A stretch of 64,000 bases of DNA from Streptomyces sp. AC558_RSS880 (GCF_019049255.1 NZ_JAGMUJ010000084.1:334397-398396), one strand, 5' to 3'; counted from the first letter of the stretch, positions 18,101 to 26,100 are shown. Numbers and translations: made by a program. The notes: generated from the sequence alone by a model not told the origin.

Positions 18101-20875
18101 TCCGGTGACGGGAGGACTCCCCCGGCCACGGCGACCGAGCGCCGGCTGGCGGCGATCTGGTGCGACGTGCTGCGGGTGACCGACGTGTGCCGGGAGGACG
18201 ACTTCTTCGAACGGGGCGGCGATTCACTGCTCGTCCTGCAGGTGTTCGCCCGGCTCGCGGAGCGGGCGGGGCCGCTGCCCCGGCCGACCGTGATCTACCG
18301 TCACCGCACCCTCGCCGCGCTGGCGGAGGCCGTGGACGCCGCCGCGGAAGGGGACCCCGAGGTCGCGGACTCCGCCGCGGGAGGGGACTCCGTGGCCGCG
18401 GACGCCGCGCCCGTCCCGGCCGGTGACCAGTACCCCGGCCCGTTCCCGGTCACTCCCGGTCAGCGCGGATTCCTCCTCGCCGAGGCGCTCTCGCCGGGCG
18501 GCGGAACGTGGCTGGCGCGGCTCAGGCTGTCCGGGCCGCTGGATCCGGACCTCTTCCAGCGGGCGGTGGACGTGCTGGTGGAGCGCCACGGCATGCTGCG
18601 CACCGTCTTTCCCGCCGGTGCCCGGCCGCCCGTTCAGCAGGAGCTGCCCCGGTCGCTGCGGCTGCCGGTCGACTTCGAGACGGTCGCCGGGCCCGCCGAG
18701 GTGGACGAGCGGGCCGCGACCGAGGCGGAGCGACGCCTGGAACCCTGGGCGTGGCCGTTGATACGCCTCCGGGTGCTCACCCTGGAGCCGCGGGAACACG
18801 TCCTGCTGGTGCACGCGCACCATCTCATCGGCGACGGCTACAGCTCGGCACTGCTGATACGGGAACTCACCGAGGTGTACGACCGGTTGGCGGAAGGTGC
18901 CGTGCCCGGACCGCCCGCGCCGCGGGCCGGCTTCCGCGACCACGCCCTGGCGGCGGCCGGGTCCGGCGCCCGCGCACCGGCCACGGCGGGACACCGGGCC
19001 CGGGCCGGCCGGCTGAGCGCCCCGTACCGGCCGCCGGTGCTGCGCACCGCCGCCGTGAGCGGCGACCACCGTTTCGAGTCGGCCGGGTTCACGCTCGACG
19101 CGACACTGACGGCCGCCCTGCGCGAGGTCGCCTCGGCCGCGCGGACCACGCTGTACGCCCCGCTGCTGACCGCCTACTACCAGGAGCTGACGGCGGTGAC
19201 GGGCCGGCCGGATCTGGTCGTGGGCCTGGCGGTCAGCGGCCGGGACGGCGCGCTGCCCGACGCGCACCGGATCTTCGGGCCGTTCGCCGGCGCCGTACCC
19301 GTGCGGCCGGCCGGTGCGGCCGACGCGCCCCTGACGGACGGGGAGTCCGGTGACGCGCTGCGCCGGATCGTGGCGGAGGCGGAGGAGGCGCGCGCCCACG
19401 AGGACGTCGTTCCCCGGCGCGCCGACGGTCTGCCCGTGACGTCGCAGTTCTTCTTCACCTACCTCGACTTCGCCGCGCTGGCCCCGCGGGGCGACGGCGC
19501 GCTGCGGGTGTCGTGGGAGGCGGCGGACAGCATGTTCCTGCCGCCGTCGTCGGCGACGGACCTGTTCATGGCGGTACGGCCGGACGGTGACGAGCTGCGG
19601 GTCACGGTCCGGGGCAACGCCGCCGCGTTCTCGCCGGCCGCGCTCGACGGCTTCGTCCGCTCGGTGCGCGCCCGTCTGGTGCGGGCGGCCGGGAACCGCC
19701 GGGTCGTGGTGCCCCCGCCGAGGAAGCGGCGGGGGACGATGGACGCGGCTCTCGTCGGCTATCTGCCGGCGCCGGAGCACCTCGCACGACTGGCCGGCCT
19801 GCCCGAGGCGGCGCTGCCCCGGGCCGAGGTGCGCGACCTGCTGTTCCCCGACGGCGGGCCGAGGCTGCTGGAAACGGTGCGCACGCCGCTGGGCCGGTCG
19901 GGTTTCGTGTGCGTGCCGCTGTTCGCCGACGAACTCGGGCGGGGGGCCTCCCTGGTGGACCACACCGCTCGCGCGGTGTCGCTGGCCGCCTCCCTGGGCG
20001 CGCGCTGTGTGTCCCTCGCCGGGATGATCCCGTCGCTGACCGGATACGGCTTCGACGTGCTGCGGCACCGGCAGTACCCGTCGGCGGTGACGACGGGGCA
20101 CGCGGCGACGGTGGTGTCGGTGGTCAAGACGGTGCACGCGGCGCTGGACGCGACCGGCCGGGACCTCGCGGACCTGGAGGTGGCGTTCGCCGGGCTGGGT
20201 TCGATCGGTGCGTCCTCGCTCGAGCTGCTGCTGTCGCTGGCCGCCCGCCCGCCCCGGCGTCTGCTGCTGTGCGATGTGCGCGGCAGCGGGCCACGGCTGC
20301 GGGAACTCGGCCGTCGGCTGCGGGAGCGCGGGCTGGCCGGCGAGGTGGAGGTCGCCGAGGCGCAGCGGATGCTGCCGGACGCCGTGCACGCCGCGGATCT
20401 GCTGGTGACGGCGGTGAGCGGGGCGACGGCGGTGCTCGACGTCGACCGGCTCCGGCCCGGTGCCGTCGTGGTCGACGATTCCTTCCCGCACTGCTTCGAC
20501 ACCGGACGGGCCCTGGCCCGTATGCGGGAACGGGGCGACGTCCTGGTCGTGGGCGGCGGGCTGCTGCACGTCGGCCACACCGGCCGGGAGGTCGCCGCCG
20601 ACCTCCCGGACGCGGCGGCGGCCGGCTACCTCGCCCAGCCCTGGATCGAGGGGACCCTGGCCTCCTGCCGCACCGAGTCCCTGCTGCGCGCCTCGGACGA
20701 CCGGCTGCCGCTGGTGCACGGCCTGGTGGACGCGGCGGTGGCGCGGGCCCACTGGGACGCCGTGGAGGAGGCCGGGGTCACGGCGGCACCGCTGCACCTG
20801 CTCGGTCACACCGTCGACCCGGCACCGGGCGCCGGTCTGTCCGAGCCGCCGTCAGATACCGAACTCCGCCGGTGA
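9110..20875 (+). CDS. Hybrid PKS/NRPS: FAAL-ACP-KS-AT-KR-ACP-C-A-PCP-C-acyl-ACP-reductase-like
   Basis: One protein of 3921 residues. Domains in order: fatty acyl-AMP ligase (~1-545; FSSGSTGAPKG ~153, WMPYFHDMGLIG); carrier with Ser603 (GGGSL); KS (~660-1075; Cys824 in DTACSSG, EAHGTGT, KTNIGHL); AT (~1170-1450; Ser1265 in GHSVGE, HAFH 1366-1369, malonyl type); KR (~1720-1900; TGGAGDIG at 1728, Tyr1868); carrier Ser2003 (GLDSL); condensation C1 (HHAAADG 2178-2184); adenylation (~2490-2980; Asp2681); carrier Ser3039 (GGDSL); C2 (HHLIGDG 3237-3243); and a C-terminal reductase (~3545-3900). The last has GLGSIG at 3695-3701 and Cys3853 (ASCRTESLL), aligning with the nucleophile of cyanobacterial acyl-ACP reductase. 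Predicted chemistry: load a fatty acid, add one malonate, reduce to 3-hydroxyacyl, add one amino acid, then reductive handling. No thioesterase is present. A 15-bp tandem duplication (DAPST twice) lies near 16930. No other biosynthetic gene is adjacent. Confidence 0.93.
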   Translation: MNAVTLLDVLLDAARRAPDQVVVHVRGDGGETPVTFRRLLEDSLRVAGGYRDAGVLPGTCVPVVADRGEDFQPLFWGALAAGLVPVPLAPDVRRVRPVWEHLGRPPVAVDEACADVAGRLPEDARVLRLEELRTSSAVESPATAAPEDLAFLQFSSGSTGAPKGVELTHAAVLANLRQLTEAAALTDRDVVVSWMPYFHDMGLIGTHLAPLAARAKQVRIAPLSFAKNPRLWFEVAAAHRATLLSAANFALALTVRRVPEEVFAGLDLSTVRLILVGAEPISPAVWRDFTARTRPSGLDPRAATPVYGLAEATLAVTFPPPGEVAVPVALERAALSRGRAVEREPGGDAVELMDVGLPVPGCSVRVTDDRGRPLGDRRVGHVEVRGPQVARGYHGLPEATAAAFADGWLRTGDLGFLRDGRLCVSGRHKDVLFVNGRTFHAPDMEEVAAATPGVPAGTTAVIGSTDPVTGGERVVVFVAWARPPHAAAGVLDRVAGRVRAALGHDDVRVFALPPSAFPRTTSGKVQRQRMRSRFEAGAYRPTAASGAVPASREPLRPSGGPAPAPRSRAQVRRVVREVWAEVLGVPEPSFGDRDRFAELGGGSLKAMEALAGLERALDVTLGPAVMRDDTVAALTDHLLDAVGRQASERREIGGGTPSQGTETAVVGLACRFPGAGTPEEFWELLTAGRDAVTTVPAGRWGTAGAEDGRWGAFLDDPAAFDAGHFGIGAEEARALDPQARIFLELAHEALERAGYAGPRRHGLRIGVFAAVGDSGYRQILTEAAPDGAPPAEAALTGNLPNLVAARVAHCLDLDGPALAVDTACSSGLVALHLARRSLADGECDIAVVGGVNLHLTPAAHRSLEAAQALSPTGRGRAFNSAADGFVPGEGGAALVVRRLAEAHRDGDTVLAVVRGTAVNNDGTSLSLMAPNPLRQREVITRAYEGCGVDPASVTYVEAHGTGTAVGDPIELRSLTHAFPSRPDGRPRLLGSVKTNIGHLLNAAALPSLVKVVLALGHGRLPASLHHTPPSPAVERSGFALVTGETDWESDGPRRAGVNAFGFGGTNAHAVLEEAPPAPVRTARRAADGPRLLTLSAGSAEGLEAWTSRLAEHLREHPELDEADVCATAGAARDDRPHRLALVADGDLRERLTAASTALRGALTGTVTHRPRTVFVLPGQGGLRPGPGAALYATAPVYRATLDEASALVGTVRGRELTDWCADGDVTEDDLAATEVAQPLLVAHGVALARQLTAWGVRPDAVVGHSVGELAAACVGGTLSLREAVTYAAERGRLMGGSTAPGAMAAVLGAEEREVAALVDASGGALAVAAYNGPGRLAISGTPDAVRRASRRLTEQGAAVRPLRVSHAFHSPLMEPVAQALADAARGLTPTAPTTPVMSTLTAAWQPPMTPDHLREHALRPVRFDRAVARLVEEGYDTFVDLGPTRTVAPTADAFVLSAVGAAGGARELLETVARLWTRGVPVDRTALDEGCRRVPLPPYPYQRRAYWPGPAPQGLLHDIVWRSAPTAGAAAPRERRAMQSHPRPTPTRPGVVVTGADPTAVRRLADRLAAQGADDVETPETVILLAGTTRPQTVTDLEQHQHKAVTALHEALALLDRTGARRLLVVTQDAHVTGHGPEHPNPAQAILGGLALAVPEESGVIANWIDLSSLDDEEQHLRALLAEASAPQAEGAVAWRAGQRSVRAVVPRTEEHTARTAPLPVNGTYLITGGAGDIGSALARRLADRARPVLVLAGRSSHPPQGLLEELTALGADARYVRADLTVPDDVERLVAGLPPLDAVFHAAGVARPGSLRGTDVRETVDALGAKTLGTVLLAGALDRHGQRPGVCVAFSSVSSVLPGLAGALGAYAAANAFLDSFAGAERRAGRPWLSVNLGPFGETGLAAGGAGGLATAAGRPLATAPALAALRSACGTDVAQLVLADLTPVAPPAVPVPPPTADETGGRTPVSSGTAAVLRELLARSLEVPPAAVDDDTPFLALGLDSLGAVDLVKRLERELGRSLPTTLFFEHRTVRELAAHLDDRAPDHPDGEPFTLTPVQLALHTSSLLHPNVPARGHLRLTVRGPLDTGVLGRALAHLAERHGTLRLRVDTSGARPAQRVAPPVPVTDWYEVLDCAAEDVAGIESAVCNRPFDLTTGPPVRAVLLRQEPELAHLLLVVHHAAADGYSLNVLAEELWASYTALWHGEPAPRPVPPAPDFARYAASTRRSGVPDAVRRYWAERLAARGAPLRLPYDGDPDAPATGPIVQHHGAFDAESSAGLERLAAAHGVSLFHLLLAAYARCLARWTGRRDVAVNVARAGRDDRFEGVERLVGPLADTLPLLCEVDDGEPVVALAERLRRLWLESERHAGVSSLDLAGMLPGDGAGPRTVSPAGFSFARFPAAAAPGCPVEVGATAAGTGSATTRMSLLCWADGPVLRVSWNFPAPLFERATVARLDREFREELAAASRTPAEPVPSPRPDGPVPLVTRLLDRFRTRSGAIAVDAGDASLTYGALDRASAALAARLRADGVRPGDLVGLLTEPGADTVVGVVGILRAGAGWVPLDPEHPRARLADQLTRTGASTVVCHSPTLRLAQALTGVRTVAADAPSTDAPSTDDGRPVAVAPDPGAVAYVIFTSGSTGRPKGVPVTHRAMENYLDWAVATFGYGPDDRLAQTASPCFDASVRQLLAPLMVGGTVVTVPRHLLRDPELLLAHVERARVTVWSSVPTLWEQLLSAAEVRAARGVAPVDLSALRWVHVGGEALPVEHVRRWFDLFGGGTRIANLYGPTEATVNATCHIIGARPGDEVRRLPIGRPAAGALLEVVDADGAVCGAGEAGELLIAGVGLTSGYLGEPELTARAFTMRGGRRWYRSGDRVRRSADGVLEFLGRLDDQVKIRGNRVEPGEVEAALQTCPGVGRAVVLAHEGRLLAFVTPRTGAEPPVAGEVRRHVAGLLPSYMVPARITCVDALPLTGTGKVDRAALLTADSGIVSGGPDASSGDGRTPPATATERRLAAIWCDVLRVTDVCREDDFFERGGDSLLVLQVFARLAERAGPLPRPTVIYRHRTLAALAEAVDAAAEGDPEVADSAAGGDSVAADAAPVPAGDQYPGPFPVTPGQRGFLLAEALSPGGGTWLARLRLSGPLDPDLFQRAVDVLVERHGMLRTVFPAGARPPVQQELPRSLRLPVDFETVAGPAEVDERAATEAERRLEPWAWPLIRLRVLTLEPREHVLLVHAHHLIGDGYSSALLIRELTEVYDRLAEGAVPGPPAPRAGFRDHALAAAGSGARAPATAGHRARAGRLSAPYRPPVLRTAAVSGDHRFESAGFTLDATLTAALREVASAARTTLYAPLLTAYYQELTAVTGRPDLVVGLAVSGRDGALPDAHRIFGPFAGAVPVRPAGAADAPLTDGESGDALRRIVAEAEEARAHEDVVPRRADGLPVTSQFFFTYLDFAALAPRGDGALRVSWEAADSMFLPPSSATDLFMAVRPDGDELRVTVRGNAAAFSPAALDGFVRSVRARLVRAAGNRRVVVPPPRKRRGTMDAALVGYLPAPEHLARLAGLPEAALPRAEVRDLLFPDGGPRLLETVRTPLGRSGFVCVPLFADELGRGASLVDHTARAVSLAASLGARCVSLAGMIPSLTGYGFDVLRHRQYPSAVTTGHAATVVSVVKTVHAALDATGRDLADLEVAFAGLGSIGASSLELLLSLAARPPRRLLLCDVRGSGPRLRELGRRLRERGLAGEVEVAEAQRMLPDAVHAADLLVTAVSGATAVLDVDRLRPGAVVVDDSFPHCFDTGRALARMRERGDVLVVGGGLLHVGHTGREVAADLPDAAAAGYLAQPWIEGTLASCRTESLLRASDDRLPLVHGLVDAAVARAHWDAVEEAGVTAAPLHLLGHTVDPAPGAGLSEPPSDTELRR

Positions 20876-21418
20876 CAGGCCGAGGGCCGAGCAGGCGTCG
20901 CGCACGGCGTACTGCTCGGCCGGCTCGAAGCTGCCGTCGGCCCCGGCGACGACCATGCCGGTCTGGACGACGGCCCGGGCCTCGGCCGGCTTCTTCGCCG
21001 CCTTGGCGATGTCCTCCAGCGCCCGGGCCTTGCCCAGCTCGAAGTTGGCCGTGAGCCGGTCCACGTGCTCGTTGAACCGCTTGCGGAGCTGGTCCGCCGG
21101 GAAGTTCTGCAACACCTCGTTGGAGACGATCAGTTCCTCCACGCGCTGCCGCTCGGCCGGGTCGACGCGTCCGTCGGCCGCGGCGACCAGCGCGCACATC
21201 GCCATGCTGGCGTCCCGGTAGGCGCCGCTCTTGAGCTCCGCCTTGGCCGACGCGAGCTGGGACTTGAACAACCCCATCAGCTGGGCCTTGGAGCCGCCGC
21301 CCGAGGAGGAACCGCCCGAGGAGGAACCGTGCCCGTGCTGCTGTCCGCCTCCCGCCCGTGCGCCCTGGGACTGCTGGAGGGCCCTGGCCTGTTCCTTGAG
21401 CCGGTCAAACATCGCCAC
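20852..21418 (-). CDS. terB: TerB family tellurite-resistance-type protein
   Basis: A 188-residue protein with an N-terminal flexible Gly/Ser/Gln/His stretch (residues ~15-42) and a TerB helical domain (~50-185). Diagnostic motifs are the two acidic metal-binding loops ALVAAADGRVDPAE (~75-88) and MVVAGADGSFEPAEQ (~156-170). TerB proteins bind divalent metal and belong to stress systems rather than tellurite reduction itself. GTG 21418 is preferred because AGAGGTGG lies six bases upstream; ATG 21412 is possible. Its 3' end overlaps the end of the megasynthase gene by 24 bases, tail to tail. Confidence 0.88.
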   Translation of the reverse strand: MAMFDRLKEQARALQQSQGARAGGGQQHGHGSSSGGSSSGGGSKAQLMGLFKSQLASAKAELKSGAYRDASMAMCALVAAADGRVDPAERQRVEELIVSNEVLQNFPADQLRKRFNEHVDRLTANFELGKARALEDIAKAAKKPAEARAVVQTGMVVAGADGSFEPAEQYAVRDACSALGLSPAEFGI

Positions 21419-21526
21419 TTGGTGCCACCTCTTCTGTCGCTGTCACGGTCCGTCCGGTCAAACGGACGCGGCCCCGACCATGTTCCCGGACGGCAAAAGA
21501 AAAGCAAAGCCGATCCGGAAGCATTC

Positions 21527-21537
21527 CGAAAGTTTCG
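21527..21537. promoter_or_regulatory. Xylanase-type regulatory box CGAAAGTTTCG
   Basis: A perfect 5+1+5 inverted repeat, CGAAA-G-TTTCG. Repeats of this form are known upstream of Streptomyces xylanase genes. Its position 34 bases ahead of a GH11 xylanase relic makes chance unlikely and shows that the promoter region outlived the enzyme. Confidence 0.65.
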
Positions 21538-21570
21538 CCGTCACAGGACCCGCAGTTCAGCCGCAGGAGC

Positions 21571-21783
21571 GTGCTCGGCGGCGGCTCGGTCTCCATGGCG
21601 CTGTCCTCCGGCGGCAGTTACAGCACCCGGTGGAGCAACACCGGCACCTTCGTCTGCGGCAAGGGCTGGAGCAACGGCGGACGGCGGACGGTGCGGTGCT
21701 CGGGCAGCTTCACCTACTGCATGATCCTCACGACCGAGGGCCACCAGAGCAGCGGAAACCCGAACATCTCGGTCAGCGGCTGA
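21571..21783 (+). pseudogene. GH11 endo-1,4-beta-xylanase relic, N-terminus and middle deleted
   Basis: This frame of 70 codons matches two separated parts of Streptomyces GH11 xylanases as I remember them. GSVSMALSSGGSYSTRWSNT, followed by GTFVCGKGWSNGGRRTV and SGSF, is the first half of the beta-sandwich. It is then joined in frame to YCMILTTEGHQSSGNPNISV, the C-terminal end. About 90 residues holding the nucleophile glutamate (PLVEYY region) are missing, as are the signal peptide and ~45 residues in front. The acid/base glutamate (TTEG) remains. No proper ribosome binding site is present. Both deletion ends would have carried a similar AxCTTCA sequence, suggesting a short-homology deletion. 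Confidence 0.85.
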
Positions 21784-21829
21784 ACAGATCACAGGTTTGG
21801 CCACCCGCAGGACGGGTGAGGCGGCGGGG

Positions 21830-22960
21830 ATGTCGTCGCCCCACATCCCCGCCGTCACACCCCGTACCGGGGACACCACCGCGCCACAGCCGACCCGCAC
21901 GGCCGACGCGAGCGGGACGGAGCGACAGCGGGCGCCCGCCGGACAGGACGACGCGTCCCGGCGGGCGCCGCGGCGTGACGCCTTCTTCGACAACGCCAAG
22001 TACCTGGCGATCGTGCTGGTCGCGGTGGGGCACGCCTGGGAGCCGCTGCGCGACGGCAGCCGGGCCGTCAGCGCGCTGTACATGCTCGTCTACGCGTTCC
22101 ACATGCCCGCGTTCATCGTCCTCGCGGGCTACCACTCGCGCGGCTTCGACGGCAGCCCGGAGCGCGTCAAGCGCCTGGTCACCGGCGTCGCCCTGCCGTA
22201 CCTCGTGTTCGAGACGGCGTACACCTTCTTCACCCGGTGGACGGACGGCGTCCCCGACCGGCCGGTCACGCTGCTGGAGCCGCTGTACCTGACGTGGTTC
22301 CTGGCCGCGTTGTTCGTGTGGCGGCTCACCACGCCGCTGTGGAAGCTCGTGCGGTGGCCGGTTCCCGTCGCGCTCGTCGTCGCCATGCTGGCGACGGTCT
22401 CACCGTCGCTCGGCGAGGACCTCGACATGCAGCGCACCTTGCAGTTCCTGCCGTACTTCGTGCTCGGTCTCGTCCTGCGGCCCGAGCACTTCCGGGCGGT
22501 GCGCCGCCGCCGGGTGCGGATGCTGGCCGTACCGGTGTTCGCCGGCGCGCTGACCGTGGCGTACTGGGCGGTCCCGCGGGTGACGTCCGCCTGGCTCTAC
22601 CACCGTGACAGTGCGCAGGAACTGTCCGCCCCGGCGTGGTACGGCCCCGCCGTGACCCTGGTCCTGTTCGGCTGCTCGCTGCTCCTCGTCGCCTGCTTCC
22701 TCGCCTGGGTGCCGGGGCGGCGGACCTGGTTCACGACGCTGGGCGCGGCCACGATGTACGGCTATCTGCTGCACGGTTTCGTCGCGCAGGTCAGCAAGTA
22801 CTGGGGCTGGTACGACCCGGACTGGCTGTACCGCCCGCTCGGCGAGGTCACGGTCACCCTGGTCGCCGCCGTGGTCGTGACGGCGTTGTGCACACCGCCG
22901 GTGCGACGGGTCTTCCGCTGGGCGGTGGAGCCGAGGCCCGCCTGGGCGTTCAGGCGCTGA
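21830..22960 (+). CDS. Membrane-bound acyltransferase 3 family protein
   Basis: A 376-residue integral membrane protein. After ~45 hydrophilic residues, the family signature (DAFFDNAKYLAIVLVAVGHA) carries the conserved His, followed by HMPAFIVLAGYHSRGF. About ten transmembrane segments follow up to a C-terminus at WAVEPRPAWAF. These proteins transfer acyl groups to sugars, lipids or antibiotics at the membrane. The ATG at 21830 is chosen over an upstream TTG at 21797, which lacks a ribosome binding site and lies on the GH11 relic boundary. It is the only modification-type enzyme near the megasynthase, though separated from it by terB on the opposite strand; a role in the same pathway is possible but unsupported. 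Confidence 0.87.
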   Translation: MSSPHIPAVTPRTGDTTAPQPTRTADASGTERQRAPAGQDDASRRAPRRDAFFDNAKYLAIVLVAVGHAWEPLRDGSRAVSALYMLVYAFHMPAFIVLAGYHSRGFDGSPERVKRLVTGVALPYLVFETAYTFFTRWTDGVPDRPVTLLEPLYLTWFLAALFVWRLTTPLWKLVRWPVPVALVVAMLATVSPSLGEDLDMQRTLQFLPYFVLGLVLRPEHFRAVRRRRVRMLAVPVFAGALTVAYWAVPRVTSAWLYHRDSAQELSAPAWYGPAVTLVLFGCSLLLVACFLAWVPGRRTWFTTLGAATMYGYLLHGFVAQVSKYWGWYDPDWLYRPLGEVTVTLVAAVVVTALCTPPVRRVFRWAVEPRPAWAFRR

Positions 22961-23100
22961 CCGGACCGGATACCTCCTTTCCCTGATCGTTCACGGCTGC
23001 TCCCCCCGCGTTCATCCGCGCCGCCCAGGATGCGCCATGGGCATGCCCGCATCAGCCGGTGTGCCCTTCAACGTGCGGCGATCAGGGAGGGCGGCTGCTG

Positions 23101-26100
23101 ATGCGAACGGGACTGCGGCGAAGACGGCCGGGCGGCGGGTCCGGGGCGCGGCGTCTCACGGGAGTGGCGCTCGCGGCGCTGCTCCTGGTGGGCGGGACCA
23201 CGGCGGCGGCCCAGGCCGACCCGAAGCGGCCCACGGAACAGGCCGGTTCGGCGGGGGGGACCAGCCTGCCGACGCTGGTCCCCCGCGACGGGACCTATCT
23301 GGAGGGCACCGAGCGCGTCGCGGCCACACCGACGCTCGCCGGTGACTCCGTGACGAAGCTGGCGGTCGACGGGAAGGAGGTCGACGCGGAGCGGACGGTC
23401 GGGGTGTCCCGGCTCACCTTCGACGTGGGCTCGAACTCGACGGAGGCCCGCTACCGCAACCACATCGTGGTCAACGGCGGCCACCGGGCCGACATCGGCG
23501 ACCTCGTCAACGAGCGGGGCACGATCGAGATACCGAACCAGCACCTGGTCAAGGGCGAGAACACGATCGAGATCGTCGCCGGTACGGTCGAGAGCTCGTG
23601 CGGCACCAACCACGACGACTTCGTGCTCTCGGACATCACCCTGGAGCTCCTCGGCGAGACCGCCGACGGCGAGGAGAACGAGTACACCTACTCGTTCGGC
23701 GACGGCAGTTGCGGTACCAACCCCACCCTGCGGACGAGGGCGACCCTCACCTTCTTCGTCCTCGGCGACCCGCAGGGCACCACCGGACTGCGTACCGACC
23801 TGGAAACCACGAAGCTCGGCAACGGCACGCACGTCCTCAGTGCGACCACCACGTCGGGCAAGACGGTCGAGAACGACGTGACCGTCAACAACGCGCCCGC
23901 GGGCGCGCCCCGGCTGCTGCCCGAGGACGGCACGCTGGTGGCCGGCGCGCGGACGGTGTCCGCGAGCCTCCCGGCCGGGACCGGCGGCGGCGTCGAGTCG
24001 CTGACCGTGGACGGGGCGGCGCCCGTCACCGAGGGGCACCTCGGCAACGGCGCGGCCACCTTCTCCTTCGACGTCGGGTCGAACTCGATCGACGACAAGT
24101 ACGACAACCACCTGCTGGTCAACGGCAAGCGGATCGACCTGGGCGGCACCTGGGTGAGCCAGCGGACGGAGATCGCGGTCCCGGCCCGTCACCTGGTGCC
24201 GGGCGACAACACCGTCAAGGTGGTCACCGGCGCGTACCGGGACGGCTGCGGCGACAACCGCGACGACTTCGACATCGCGCACCTCGAACTCGCCCTGGAC
24301 GGCGGCACCGTCACGGGCCGGGACGTCGCGGACTCCTACGCCCTGGGCGACGGTTCCTGCGGCGACAGCGACACCCGCCTGCGGGAGGTCGAGCTGCACT
24401 ACTCGATCGACGCCCCCGCCGTGCACGTCAGTGACACCCTCGGCGCGGGGACCGCGACCCTCGGCTTCACCGTGGGCGGCAACTCGATCGAGGCCCGCTA
24501 CGGGAACCACGTCCTGGTGAACGGCCGCAAGCAGGTGCTGGAAAGCGACTTCGCCGGACAGCACGTCGACCTGGCCTTCCCCAACGAGTGGCTGGAGCCC
24601 GGCTGGAACACCGTCGACTTCGTCGCCGGCACGTATCCCACCTCGTGCGGGGACAACCGCGACGACTTCGCCGTCTCCGGCATCACCCTCACCCCGGCGA
24701 GCGGCACCGCCACCGGACGGATGATCAAGGGCTCGTACAGCCTGGGCGACGGCAACTGCGGGGACAACGTCAACCCGCTGGCCGAGATCGACCTCGAGTT
24801 CTTCGTCGAGGGTCCCGCACAGGGGCTCCGCGCCGACCTCGACACCCGGCGGATCGACGACGGCGAGCACACCCTGGCCGCGGTCTCCCGGTCCGGCGAG
24901 AAGGCCACGCGCACGCTGGTCACCGACAACTCGGCGCCCCGGGTCACCGCCAGTGTCCCGGCCGCCGGGCAGCGGATCACCGCGTCGGTCGTGCTCGACG
25001 TACGGCTGGAGGACGCGTCCGGCGTGGTCGACGGCCCCGAGGTGAAGCTCGACGGGAAGCCGGTCGAGCCCGGCACGGCCGTGGGTCCGGGCCTGTCCGC
25101 CGGTGCGCACACCCTGTCGGTGTCCGGCACCGACAGCCTCGGCAACACCGGCACCCGCGAGGTGACGTTCACCTCCGCCGGTATCCCGGACACCCCGACC
25201 GGCCTCACCCCGAAGGCCGGCACGACCGACGCGGGCCGCAGTGTCCGGCTGTCGGCCGAGGTGGCCGAGCCCGACGGGGGCACGGTGAGCGCCACGTTCT
25301 CCGAGGCCGAGATCCTCACGCCGCGGCAGGTGTACGAGGGCACCGCGGACTCCGTCCCCACGACGCTGCGGGTGCCGGGCGAGCGCCGGGTGAAGGCCGC
25401 CGGCCTCGCGCCCGCCGACGGCAGGACCCTCGACGCACCCGCCGCCCAGGAGGTCACCTACCAGCGCTTCGACGTCCCGGTGAAGGGCCGTACCGACGCG
25501 CCGGTGCTGCGCTGGGAGGGTGTCATCGACCCCGAACGGCTCGCCGCGCTGCGCGTGTGGAACACCGCGACGAAGCGGTGGGACGTCCTGACCAGCGCCC
25601 GGGGCGCCGCCGACGGCGACACCGTGCTGACGGCGGTCGTCGACCGTGCGTACGTCGACCGGCAGCGGGTCCACGTCATGGTGACCGGCGAGGACCCGTT
25701 CGCCGACGACATCGACGCCGGTGACCCGGACCGGTTCGCCGACCCCGACGCGTACGACTTCTCGATCGTCCACTTCACCGACACGCAGTACCTCTCCGAG
25801 GGTGCGGTGGAGCAGGAGACGGCCGCGGAGCGCGCGGTGTGGGAGAAGGCGTACGGGGACGTCACGCGCTGGATCGCCGCCAACAAGGACGAGCGGAAGA
25901 TCTCGTACGTGGCCCACACCGGCGACATCATCGAGAACAACATCCGCAAGCCCGCCGACGAGGCCACCCGGCGGCAGGTCGTGGGCGAGATGGAGGTGTC
26001 CTCGAAGCAGCAGCGGATCCTCGACGACGCCGGGGTCCCCAACGGTGTGATCGCGGGCAACCACGACAACCAGTCGGGCACCGAGAACGGACCGGACGCG

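Noticed and set aside
21797..21829. TTG 21797 as start of the acyltransferase
   Set aside because: No ribosome binding site; ATG 21830 leaves the conserved first helix intact.
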